NCBI RefSeq assembly: GCF_020892095.1
Contig: NZ_AP024845.1
Coordinates: 744,001-808,000, forward strand
DNA from: Claveliimonas bilis
GTDB taxonomy: Bacteria > Bacillota > Clostridia > Lachnospirales > Lachnospiraceae
Length of the DNA stretch: 64,000 bases
Direction: 5' to 3'
Within the stretch, counting starts at the first letter, position 1, and each line of letters starts with the position of its first letter. Below are positions 18,478-26,112 of this stretch, piece by piece. The translations under genes and the position numbers were made by a program. The notes below the pieces were generated by a model. The model searched no databases, was not told the origin of the DNA, and saw only the letters and a list, made by a program, of their open reading frames with translations.

Positions 18478-19155
18478 TTATTGGTTGTTTAAATACTTTA
18501 AGACATATTCCAGGTTCTCCCGGAAGGTTCCGCCCTCCACAAAGTTACCATTAAAGAGAGCACCTCCCATGGTGTATTCCGCGACCCCTGCTTCTTTCAT
18601 GGCGTCCATCCTCTGCGTATTCCCGATGCTGCCCGCAATACATACTTTGTCCGCGCCCACGGCATCTACCACCGCTTTGGTCAGCTCTACCGGATCTCCA
18701 TCCCTGTAACGATAAGAAGTAAGATCGATTCCTGCCGCTCCTTTCCCAATACAGTCTTTTGCCGACTGCACGATTTCTTCCAGGGAACCGGTCAGCTCTA
18801 CCGGACTTCCCCCCACATTTCCACAGAACGGGGAGTACTGCAGCCCATGCTCTTTGGCATACCGGAATACAGAATCAAAAGGAAGTGTCCCGGTCAGATG
18901 GTCAAATCCACATTCATAAGCAAGCTTTGCGCCCTCCAGACACCCTTCTTCCGTATAGGTAACTACTTCTATGAATGTCTCTTTCCCTGCTTCCTTCATC
19001 TTCTTTGCCAGAGCAATCATCTCCTCTTTGGGAAGTCCCACATCTTTAAACCCCCACTTCTTCGCCGGCAGATCCTTGCATCCTTCAAAAATCTCTGCTG
19101 CATTTTTGACAGTTATGTCATTATTTGTCAGCATAATGATCAGTTCTGGTGACAT
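18478..19155 (-). CDS. TIM-barrel protein, aldolase/isomerase-like, function unknown
   Basis: A 225-residue protein I do not recognise by name. It reads as a (beta/alpha)8 barrel: alternating strands such as ETFIEVVTYTEE and FDHLTGTLPF, and C-terminal AGSIGNTQRM and YTMGGALF segments that look like the paired phosphate-binding loops of ribulose-phosphate-binding barrels (KDPG aldolase, PRAI, TrpA type). It is the first gene of the minus-strand operon, 45 bp before the DHDPS-family gene (from the chosen start of that gene). A role in cleaving or isomerising a phosphorylated product made by the FGGY kinase is plausible but is inference. Confidence 0.7.
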   Translation of the reverse strand: MSPELIIMLTNNDITVKNAAEIFEGCKDLPAKKWGFKDVGLPKEEMIALAKKMKEAGKETFIEVVTYTEEGCLEGAKLAYECGFDHLTGTLPFDSVFRYAKEHGLQYSPFCGNVGGSPVELTGSLEEIVQSAKDCIGKGAAGIDLTSYRYRDGDPVELTKAVVDAVGADKVCIAGSIGNTQRMDAMKEAGVAEYTMGGALFNGNFVEGGTFRENLEYVLKYLNNQ

Positions 19156-19173
19156 ATCCTTCTCTCCTTTTAC

Positions 19174-19368
19174 TTTTAATCGTTTATCGTTGATTTATGG
19201 TTCTATACTACCATTGTTTTTAATTGTTTTCAATCATTGTTAATTGTTTATCATCATTTTTGCCATATATTACAATTATTTTTTCACTTTTTTATTAAAT
19301 ATGCACTATTCATTCTTTGTTTTCTATGTATTTATTGATTGTTTTTCGCTATTTTTAATCGTTTTCGC
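19174..19368. promoter_or_regulatory. Five operator-like TTAATYGTTT repeats in the divergent control region
   Basis: Copies read on the plus strand: TTTTAATCGTTTATC (19174-19188), TTTTTAATTGTTTTC (19217-19231), TTGTTAATTGTTTATC (19237-19252), TTGATTGTTTTTCGC (about 19335-19349) and TTTTTAATCGTTTTCGC (19352-19368). They flank and overlap the predicted promoter of the catabolic operon, and one pair sits close before the deoR-like promoter. The likely reader is the DeoR-family protein encoded next door. The segment is very AT-rich. Confidence 0.6.
19205..19233 (-). promoter_or_regulatory. Predicted promoter of the amine/sugar catabolic operon
   Basis: Minus strand: -35 TTGAAA (19228-19233), 17-bp spacer, -10 TAGTAT (19205-19210). 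The spacer contains one operator-like repeat, so a bound repressor would block it. Confidence 0.55.
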
Positions 19369-19375
19369 TTGTTTC

Positions 19376-19404
19376 TTGTATTTCTTTCGATTATTATTTA
19401 TAAT
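19376..19404 (+). promoter_or_regulatory. Promoter of the DeoR-family regulator gene
   Basis: -35 TTGTAT (19376-19381), 17-bp spacer, -10 TATAAT (19399-19404), 27 bp before the ATG at 19432. Two operator-like motifs end 8-27 bp upstream of the -35, suggesting autoregulation. Confidence 0.65.
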
Positions 19405-19431
19405 AGAATAAAACAACAGGGAGGATTTTTT

Positions 19432-20220
19432 ATGAACACACAGAATAATTCGCCTTTCCCGGAAGAGCGGGAAGAAATTATCATGAATTTTCTTCACAAT
19501 CAGGGCAGCATCAGAATTGGCGATGTGATAGATATACTGAATATTTCCCCATCTACCGCCCGTCTTCTTCTCCAGAAGATGCAGGATAAAGGGATGCTGA
19601 AGCGAACTCACGGCGGCGCGATCCTGATCGGCGAAGAAACTTCTCTTAGGAACGCCCCCCGTGATTTTATTAATATCGGCAACCGGGAAGCAAAGTTAAA
19701 GATAGCCTCTGCAGCAGCAGCGACAGTCGAGAACGGTGATTATATCTGCCTAGGGAGCGGAACTACCACCTTTCTGATGGCAACACTTCTCCACGGCATA
19801 CAAGATCTGACAGTCGTAACAGATTCTATCCCCATAGCAAACGAACTTTTATATGACGAAGCTATCACCCTGTATGTTTGCGGCGGGTGGATCTTAAAAC
19901 GTAACAATGCCTGCCGGGGGCTGACCGCCGAGAATTTCTTTCGCGACATCAGAGTAGATAAGGTCTATAGTGGTGCGGATTCCATTGATATTGAACTAGG
20001 AATAACCTCCGTAGATTTTGATCCGAGAACCGAAAGTGCCATCTGCCACTCTGGAAAACAATGTTACATCCTGGCCGACTCTACAAAATTCAAAATCCGT
20101 CCATATATGGATAAAGTGGTAAAAATCTCTGATATTGACTATGTAGTTACAGACGAGGGCATCGACAAAAAATATGTCCAGGCCCTGGAAAACGCAGATG
20201 TCAAGGTAATCATCGGTTAG
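19432..20220 (+). CDS. DeoR/GlpR family transcriptional regulator
   Basis: A 262-residue regulator: N-terminal winged helix (REEIIMNFLHNQGSIRIGDVIDIL, SPSTARLLLQKMQDKG, KRTHGGAIL) and a C-terminal DeoR sensor domain with ICLGSGTTTFLMA and ILADSTKF. Sensor domains of this family bind phosphorylated sugars, which fits a neighbouring FGGY kinase that could make the inducer. The ATG at 19432 follows GGGAGG; an upstream in-frame ATG at 19339 lacks a ribosome site and lies before the promoter. Divergent from the catabolic operon and probably its repressor. Confidence 0.92.
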   Translation: MNTQNNSPFPEEREEIIMNFLHNQGSIRIGDVIDILNISPSTARLLLQKMQDKGMLKRTHGGAILIGEETSLRNAPRDFINIGNREAKLKIASAAAATVENGDYICLGSGTTTFLMATLLHGIQDLTVVTDSIPIANELLYDEAITLYVCGGWILKRNNACRGLTAENFFRDIRVDKVYSGADSIDIELGITSVDFDPRTESAICHSGKQCYILADSTKFKIRPYMDKVVKISDIDYVVTDEGIDKKYVQALENADVKVIIG

Positions 20221-20234
20221 CTATAGTCGTCTAA

Positions 20235-20280
20235 AAAAATTCCACCTTGCAAAGTGCAAACTCTGCGAGGTGGAATTTTT
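20235..20280 (+). terminator. Intrinsic terminator after the DeoR gene
   Basis: A 13-bp perfect stem (20235-20247 with 20268-20280, AAAAATTCCACCT / AGGTGGAATTTTT) ending in a T run. The A-rich left side makes it bidirectional and able to serve the convergent MFS gene. Confidence 0.85.
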
Positions 20281-20316
20281 AAATCCTTAAAATATGAATT
20301 TTGTGTCAAAACTTCT

Positions 20317-21507
20317 TTATGGAGAAAGACTTCGGCGATTGATCCGGTAAACGGCAAGTCCCAGAGGTACCGTCAGGGCAAGCACCGGATAAAACATCTG
20401 AATGCTCACTTTTCCATACAGCACTCCTCCAAGCATAGGCCCAAGAGACATTCCCAGATCCAGTCCAATATAATACGTACTGTTTGCCAGCCCTCTTTTT
20501 CCTTCTCCGGCAAGAAGAATGGCCTTTGACTGACAGGCTGAACACATCATCCCATAACCGCCCGCCATAAAAGCCGCTGCCAGGAGCATCGTGATATTGC
20601 GGTTCATCACGCCCAGCAGGATAATCCCTATCAGGGCGCTGCATGAACTTAAAATCATAAAAAAGGAAAACGGACGGCTGTCAAAAAGACTGCGCCGCAA
20701 TACCCGAAGAAGGAGCAGTACCGCTGCATATGCAGAAAAAAACAAACTGACCGTAACCGAAATCTGCCTTGCGTTTACATAGCTCACCAAAAAAGACTGG
20801 GTTGCACAATACGGTATCGCAAACAGCATAATAATAAATGCAATAGGGAGCACCTTCTTTTCCACAACCTGTACTCTTCTTTTTTCCTGATTTTCTCTTT
20901 CTTCTTTCGATACAGATACCGGTTCCCCTTTGTTCTGAACAAACTGTATGACAACAACAATCAATATACTGAATGCGGCTGCTACCAGAAACGCCGGCCT
21001 GTAGCCGATCCTTTCATACAGACTGACACCCACAGCCGGGGCCGCCGCCATCGCCAGTGCGTTCATAGCGCCGTAAATTCCCATTCCGGAACCAATCTTT
21101 TCTTTCGGGAGCAGCGTGGACATCCAGGTGGAAATACAGACAGAGCAAAGGGAAAAACCTATTCCATTTACAATTCTGGCTGCCACAATAAAAAGAGGCG
21201 ACTGTGCGGCTGCGTATCCAACACTGGCCGCTGCCATTAATACTGCACCAATAAAAGACAGCTTATATTTACTGATTTTATCCGTAAAATTTCCAACAAA
21301 AGGGCGGCAAAAAAGGGAACAAATATTCATGAGTCCTCCGATCACTCCCATCAAAGCTGCACTTGCGCCCAAATTTTCCGAAAATCCTGTAATAAGAGGC
21401 GTCACAAGCATAGGACTTGCAAAATAAAAAAATCCCGAAATCAAAATCAGGATCCTGTCTCTCGTAACTATGTTCTGTTTCAAAAAAATACTCCCCCTTC
21501 CCGGCAT
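20317..21507 (-). CDS. MFS transporter
   Basis: A 396-residue integral membrane protein with about 12 hydrophobic segments arranged as two halves. The GNFTDKISKYK loop after helix 2 is the usual MFS motif A region (G-x-x-x-D-[KR]). Drug or metabolite efflux is the usual role of such short (~395) members; the substrate is unknown. Upstream of the first helix is a short basic stretch (SIFLKQNIVTRDR). It is a monocistronic gene convergent with the DeoR gene. Confidence 0.88.
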   Translation of the reverse strand: MPGRGSIFLKQNIVTRDRILILISGFFYFASPMLVTPLITGFSENLGASAALMGVIGGLMNICSLFCRPFVGNFTDKISKYKLSFIGAVLMAAASVGYAAAQSPLFIVAARIVNGIGFSLCSVCISTWMSTLLPKEKIGSGMGIYGAMNALAMAAAPAVGVSLYERIGYRPAFLVAAAFSILIVVVIQFVQNKGEPVSVSKEERENQEKRRVQVVEKKVLPIAFIIMLFAIPYCATQSFLVSYVNARQISVTVSLFFSAYAAVLLLLRVLRRSLFDSRPFSFFMILSSCSALIGIILLGVMNRNITMLLAAAFMAGGYGMMCSACQSKAILLAGEGKRGLANSTYYIGLDLGMSLGPMLGGVLYGKVSIQMFYPVLALTVPLGLAVYRINRRSLSP

Positions 21508-21590
21508 ATCTTGCCTTTCACATCAATGCGCAAAGAAAGACGCAGCCTAAACCGCATCACTTCTTTGCACACTGCCATGTTCCCTTAAAA

Positions 21591-22133
21591 TCACTCAAAA
21601 TTCTTTTCAATCAACGCACAGTATTCCTGAAATGCAGCTTCCTCCGCAAACACAGACTGGAGCGCATCTCTTATTCCTTTGTAATACCAGCCGATCATCT
21701 TTTTATCTTTCATGCGAAAACGATTCCAAAGGTCTTCCCCGACTTTAGGGTAATCCCTGTCAATGTCTCTCATATTTGACAGTTTATCTGCCAGAGCGAT
21801 CATCTGCACCTCTCTTGGGGCCTGTCCGATTGAATGGATGGTTGCGCTTTTCCTTTCCATCCATGTCTTTGATTTATCTTCGCTCTCCCCCAGCACCATA
21901 CCGGCTACTCTGGGGGAAAATTCCAACGCCAGGACATCTGCCGTGACTCCCTCACAATCCTCTATGGTATCATGCAGCACTGCAGCGCTGATAATTTCTT
22001 CATCCTTCGTCATTCCTGCCACGATTTCTCCCACTTCAATCGGATGGACGATATAAGGACGTCTTGTGCCTTTCCTTAGCTGTCCCTCATGCGCCTTTGT
22101 CGCAAATTGAATTGCCCGCTCTATCATATTCAT
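21591..22133 (-). CDS. HD-domain hydrolase, SpoT/MESH-like small protein
   Basis: A 180-residue HD-superfamily protein. Metal ligands are in HEGQLRKGTRRPYIVHPIEVG and AAVLHDTIEDCEG (the HD pair), with a later ADKLSNMRDI segment where a further Asp is conserved. This is the hydrolase half of RelA/SpoT-type enzymes without a synthetase domain, a size seen in small alarmone hydrolases and generic GTP-pyrophosphohydrolase-like proteins. The nucleotide it acts on is not certain. Confidence 0.82.
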   Translation of the reverse strand: MNMIERAIQFATKAHEGQLRKGTRRPYIVHPIEVGEIVAGMTKDEEIISAAVLHDTIEDCEGVTADVLALEFSPRVAGMVLGESEDKSKTWMERKSATIHSIGQAPREVQMIALADKLSNMRDIDRDYPKVGEDLWNRFRMKDKKMIGWYYKGIRDALQSVFAEEAAFQEYCALIEKNFE

Positions 22134-22315
22134 ACCTCTTTTTCATCCTCTGAATCCACTTTACATGCCTACATCATAGCACCTGTACTGATAAATAGCA
22201 ACGCATAAATGACCTGCAATCAGATGAATTTCCCGTCAAAATGTGTTACTATGTTATATATTGGACAGCAGATCCTTCTGCTGCCCTTCTGATCTTTTCA
22301 AAAAGGAGCTGTCAT

Positions 22316-23068
22316 ATGAAAACATACACTTCTTCTGCCGAACATTTTGTGTTGATTACCGGGGCTTCCCGCGGCATCGGAAGAGCATGCGCCCTTCTTT
22401 TTGCCCGTATGGGATGGCATATTTTTCTCAACTGCCGCCGCTCTTTCCTGGAGCTTCAGGAAGTAGAAAAGAAGATCCAAAGCGAAACTCCCGGAAGCTG
22501 CACGATCCTCCCCGGCGATGTCGGGAATCCAAAGGACGTGCGGCAGATTTTTGATGCAATTTATCAGATATGTCCCTGCCTGGATGTTCTCATCAACAAC
22601 GCCGGCATCGCCCACATCGGGCTTCTCACGGATATGACTGATCAGCAGTGGCAGGATATTATCAACACAAATCTTTCTTCTGTATTTTATTGCTGCCGCA
22701 GTGCCGTTCCCCCTATGATAACAAGAAAACAGGGTCGGATCATCAATATTTCTTCCATGTGGGGAACCAGCGGCGCTTCCTGCGAAGCTGCCTATTCCGC
22801 TTCCAAATCAGGAGTGCACGGTCTGACACGGGCGCTGGCAAAAGAGCTGGCCCCCAGCAACATTCAGGTAAACGCTGTCGCATGCGGCGTCATTGATACT
22901 GCCATGAACAGCCAGTTGGACGCCAGGGAACGGCAGGCGCTGGAAGAAGATATCCCTTCCGGCAGATTCGGCCGCCCTGAAGAAGTCGCCCGGCTTGTCT
23001 GGGATCTTTCCCAAGCTCCCGATTATCTCACCGGACAGATCATAGGAATAGACGGAGGGTATATCTGA
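22316..23068 (+). CDS. SDR family oxidoreductase (FabG-like)
   Basis: A 250-residue short-chain dehydrogenase/reductase. It has the NAD(P) motif TGASRGIG, the NNAG motif, the catalytic Ser in NISSMWG and YSASK (Tyr-Lys), and ends with the family-typical GQIIGIDGGYI. Closest in pattern to 3-oxoacyl-ACP reductases, but no fatty-acid genes adjoin it, so the substrate is open. The ATG at 22316 is chosen because AAAGGAG lies just upstream and the product then begins MKTYTSSAEH. Its stop codon lies in the loop of a perfect hairpin. Confidence 0.9.
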   Translation: MKTYTSSAEHFVLITGASRGIGRACALLFARMGWHIFLNCRRSFLELQEVEKKIQSETPGSCTILPGDVGNPKDVRQIFDAIYQICPCLDVLINNAGIAHIGLLTDMTDQQWQDIINTNLSSVFYCCRSAVPPMITRKQGRIINISSMWGTSGASCEAAYSASKSGVHGLTRALAKELAPSNIQVNAVACGVIDTAMNSQLDARERQALEEDIPSGRFGRPEEVARLVWDLSQAPDYLTGQIIGIDGGYI

Positions 23069-23086
23069 TGATATACCCTCCCTTTT
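23054..23086 (+). terminator. Terminator hairpin embracing the SDR stop codon
   Basis: A 12-bp perfect stem (23054-23065 GGAGGGTATATC, 23070-23081 its complement) with a 4-nt TGAT loop; the stop TGA (23066-23068) is in the loop. C and T-rich CTTTTCTTC follows. Confidence 0.75.
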
Positions 23087-23093
23087 CTTCTCT

Positions 23094-23633
23094 TTATTTT
23101 ACCAGTCTCTGGATTTTTTTACTCTCCTCTGTACCTGCAGCGCCAAGAAGCTCAAAAAGCAGAGCCTCATATGTTGTCAGCACAGCCCCTTCCTCCTGTG
23201 CGCGCAGAATCGCCATCTCTTTGTCCGTATCTTTTCTGCTGGAAATGCAGTCTGTCACAAGAACCGGAATATATCCGTGCGCGCGCAGATCGATCAAAGT
23301 CTGCAGCACACAAATATGGGCCTCTATTCCGCACAGAACAATATATTTTTTCTCCTGAATGGACGGACATTCTTTTAGAACATCTTCATAAGCGCTGAAG
23401 CGGATCTTCTCCACAAATTCCTCTGTACGGGCAGCTTCCCTAATCTCCTTTACAGTCGTACCCAGCCCCCTGGTATACTGCTGGGTCAGAAATACAGGCA
23501 CATCCAAAGTGCAAAGTCCTGCAAGAAGGATCGATGAATTTTCGATGAGACCTTCTTTTCCCGACATTGCCGGAACCAGTTTTTCCTGGTAATCAATTAC
23601 AATTGCTGCTGTATGTTCGCGTTCTATTTTCAT
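23094..23633 (-). CDS. Isochorismatase-family cysteine hydrolase
   Basis: A 179-residue hydrolase. The catalytic Asp is in AAIVIDYQEKL near the N-terminus and the nucleophilic Cys in CGIEAHICVLQTLIDL; VLVTDCISSR follows, as usual for the family. Members hydrolyse amides such as nicotinamide or N-carbamoyl compounds; the substrate cannot be set. The start at 23633 is chosen because the homologous N-terminus begins MKIEREHTAAI, and it lies 2 bp after the xth stop, so the two are co-expressed. Confidence 0.87.
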   Translation of the reverse strand: MKIEREHTAAIVIDYQEKLVPAMSGKEGLIENSSILLAGLCTLDVPVFLTQQYTRGLGTTVKEIREAARTEEFVEKIRFSAYEDVLKECPSIQEKKYIVLCGIEAHICVLQTLIDLRAHGYIPVLVTDCISSRKDTDKEMAILRAQEEGAVLTTYEALLFELLGAAGTEESKKIQRLVK

Positions 23634-23635
23634 AT

Positions 23636-24388
23636 CTACTCCATCTCCAATACAACTGGGCAGTGATCCGAGCCCATGATATCCGTCAATATTTCCGCAC
23701 TTTTCAAACGGTTTTCCAGACAAGCAGACACACAGAAATAGTCAATGCGCCACCCTGCATTCTTCTCTCTTGCTTTAAACCGGTAGGACCACCAGGAATA
23801 AATTCCCTCCTTATCCGGATAGAAATAACGGAATGTATCAATAAATCCTGCATTCAGAAGTGTGGAAAATTTCCCTCTCTCCTCGTCAGTAAAACCTGCA
23901 TTCTTTCGGTTTGTCTTAGGATTTTTCAGATCGATCTCCTTATGAGCCACATTCAGATCTCCACAGAAAACAACCGGCTTTTTCTCTTCCAGCTTCTTCA
24001 GATAAGCCAGGAAATCTTCTTCCCAATGCATCCGATACGGCAGCCTGGCCAGCTCATTCTGTGAATTGGGAGTATATACCGTAATAAAATAGTAGTCAGG
24101 AAACTCCAGAGTGATTACCCGGCCTTCCTGATCGTGTTCTTCTATTCCGATTCCATAGGATACAGAAATGGGTTCCTCCCTGGTAAATACCGCTGTGCCG
24201 GAATACCCCTTCTTCACCGCATAGTTCCAATACTGGTGATATCCCGGTGTTTCAAGGACAAGCTGTCCCTCCTGCATTTTTGTCTCCTGTATACAGAAAA
24301 TATCTGCGTCCGCTTCTTTAAAAAAATCCATGAAGCCTTTCTGCACACACGCGCGGATCCCATTTACATTCCATGAAACAAATTTCAT
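23636..24388 (-). CDS. xth: Exodeoxyribonuclease III (AP endonuclease)
   Basis: A 250-residue EEP-fold nuclease for base-excision repair. Seen in order are [18 protein letters not shown] (metal-binding Glu), [18 protein letters not shown] (catalytic Asp-Asn), a [10 protein letters not shown] block and the C-terminal [11 protein letters not shown] with Asp-His. Length and motifs match XthA/ExoA. Ribosome site AAGGGAG. Downstream it is nearly contiguous with the isochorismatase-like gene. Confidence 0.95.
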   Translation of the reverse strand: MKFVSWNVNGIRACVQKGFMDFFKEADADIFCIQETKMQEGQLVLETPGYHQYWNYAVKKGYSGTAVFTREEPISVSYGIGIEEHDQEGRVITLEFPDYYFITVYTPNSQNELARLPYRMHWEEDFLAYLKKLEEKKPVVFCGDLNVAHKEIDLKNPKTNRKNAGFTDEERGKFSTLLNAGFIDTFRYFYPDKEGIYSWWSYRFKAREKNAGWRIDYFCVSACLENRLKSAEILTDIMGSDHCPVVLEME

Positions 24389-24432
24389 CTTTTGTTCTCC
24401 CTTCTGTCGTATCTGCCTGTGGCAGGCGGCAG

Positions 24433-25167
24433 TTAATAATATACTTTTCTTAAAAACAATCCCCTGGCCGGAGCAAGGAATCCGGCAAGACTTCTGTCCT
24501 CCGCTGCGATCACTACCGGAAGCTTGGATGCATCTCTCCTGCCTGTCCCCACTTCCAGCAGCGTTCCTGTCAGGATCCGCACCATATGATACAAAAATCC
24601 CGAACCATAGTAGGTAATCCGCACCTTTTCTCCGGAACGTACAATCTTGATATTATAAATTTTACGTACGGTATCATTTGTATCTTTATTATCTGTAAAA
24701 CTGACAAAATTCTTGACACCGATCAGATATTTTGTCGCATCTCTCATTGCCTCTATATCCAGTTTTTCGGGATAATGATAACAATATCTGCGGGAAAATA
24801 CATCCGGCTTCTCCCTGCAGTCAATATAGTATTCATACTTTTTTCCCTTTGCGCTTTTTCGGGCGTGGAAATTGTTTTTCACCAGCTCTACTTTCAAGAT
24901 ACGGATATCTTCCGGCAGATAGCGATTCAGAGATTCCTTCAATTCTTCCGGATCGTAGAGTCCTGACAACTTTACACTGGCCACCTGTCCTCTGGCGTGT
25001 ACGCCGCTGTCTGTCCTCCCGGATCCGTCCACCTGAACCCGGTATCCCACAATTTTTCCAAGGCTCCACTCTATGATATACTGGATCGTATTGTCTGTGG
25101 TCGCCTGCCGCTGCCATCCCTGGTAACGGCTGCCGTCATAGGCAATCGTCAGCTTATAGTTTCTCAT
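24433..25167 (-). CDS. truA: tRNA pseudouridine synthase A
   Basis: Makes pseudouridine at positions 38-40 of the tRNA anticodon arm. The 244-residue protein starts [21 protein letters not shown] and holds the catalytic Asp in [13 protein letters not shown], plus the conserved [20 protein letters not shown] block. The start at 25167 matches the family N-terminus; the longer reading from 25227 adds residues with no family match. Upstream of xth on the same strand. Confidence 0.95.
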   Translation of the reverse strand: MRNYKLTIAYDGSRYQGWQRQATTDNTIQYIIEWSLGKIVGYRVQVDGSGRTDSGVHARGQVASVKLSGLYDPEELKESLNRYLPEDIRILKVELVKNNFHARKSAKGKKYEYYIDCREKPDVFSRRYCYHYPEKLDIEAMRDATKYLIGVKNFVSFTDNKDTNDTVRKIYNIKIVRSGEKVRITYYGSGFLYHMVRILTGTLLEVGTGRRDASKLPVVIAAEDRSLAGFLAPARGLFLRKVYY

Positions 25168-25281
25168 ATCACTCACCCAATCTATCTGAATTTCCATTGA
25201 AATTTTTATAACAAAAGAAGAAGCCATTTCATGCTTCTTCTTTTATCTTATCACTTTCCCCGGGGATACGCAATTCATTTC

Positions 25282-25743
25282 TTAAGCATTTCCCCGATCC
25301 AGAATTTTCTTTATTTCATCCATGAATGTGTTGACATCTTTAAATTCACGATATACGGAAGCGAATCTGACATAGGCCACTTCATCCAGTTTTTTCAGCT
25401 CATCCATTACGATCTCTCCAATCGTGCTGCTGGGAATTTCTTTTTCCTCAAGGCTGAAAATTTCTGTTTCAATGTGATCGATACATTTCTGTATCTCTTC
25501 TGCCGAAACCGGCCGTTTATAGCAGGCACGAAGTACTCCTGATTCTATTTTCCCGCGGTTATACTGCTCTCTGTTATTATCCTTCTTAATGATGATCAGA
25601 GGGATCGTTTCAACTTTTTCATATGTAGTGAACCGTTTTCCGCAGACGTCGCAGGAACGTCTTCTGCGAATGGAATTTCCGTCCTCCGCCGGTCTGGAAT
25701 CGATCACTCTGGTATCCGGATGGCTGCAATATGGGCATTTCAT
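25282..25743 (-). CDS. nrdR: Transcriptional repressor NrdR
   Basis: The 153-residue regulator of ribonucleotide reductase genes. It has the N-terminal zinc ribbon (MKCPYCSHPDTRVIDSR, then CDVCGKRFTTYE) and the ATP-cone domain (IIIKKDNNREQYNRGKIESGVLRAC). Length is exactly that of the family. Own promoter upstream. Confidence 0.97.
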   Translation of the reverse strand: MKCPYCSHPDTRVIDSRPAEDGNSIRRRRSCDVCGKRFTTYEKVETIPLIIIKKDNNREQYNRGKIESGVLRACYKRPVSAEEIQKCIDHIETEIFSLEEKEIPSSTIGEIVMDELKKLDEVAYVRFASVYREFKDVNTFMDEIKKILDRGNA

Positions 25744-25777
25744 CTTGGCTTACGTCCTTTCTTCTGATTATATCTCC

Positions 25778-25807
25778 AGTATATAACCCCCGAATAGAAA
25801 TTGTCAA
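25778..25807 (-). promoter_or_regulatory. Promoter of nrdR
   Basis: Minus strand: -35 TTGACA (25802-25807), 18-bp spacer, -10 TATACT (25778-25783). Confidence 0.65.
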
Positions 25808-25812
25808 TTTTT

Positions 25813-26067
25813 TTACTTTTGTCTGTGGTGTTTTTCTTCATGTACTTCTACCAGAATAATATCCGGACCGATTTTCTGGATGCAGCAAAACGGAATTACA
25901 TATTCCCCGCCGTCTCCAAACCATCCGCACAATTTCCCCCCTTTGGGGACAATAATGGATTCTATACATCCGCTGCATTCATCAAAGACAAGATCCGCCA
26001 CATACCCTAACTTTCTGCAGTCGCATGCATTGATCACTTCTTTTTGCTGAAAGTCGCAAAGCCGCAT
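25813..26067 (-). CDS. YlmC/YmxH family PRC-barrel sporulation-associated protein
   Basis: An 84-residue PRC-barrel-like protein, MRLCDFQQKEVINACDCRKLGYVADLVFDE..., matching the YlmC/YmxH family found across spore-forming Firmicutes. The exact role is unknown; it is usually listed as sporulation-associated. Five cysteines are visible. The C-terminus is basic and His-rich (HEEKHHRQK). Single gene between the natB-like permease and nrdR. Confidence 0.87.
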   Translation of the reverse strand: MRLCDFQQKEVINACDCRKLGYVADLVFDECSGCIESIIVPKGGKLCGWFGDGGEYVIPFCCIQKIGPDIILVEVHEEKHHRQK

Positions 26068-26112
26068 TTTATCACCTCTTCTGCTATTTTATGCAAAAAA
26101 GGCAAATAGGTG

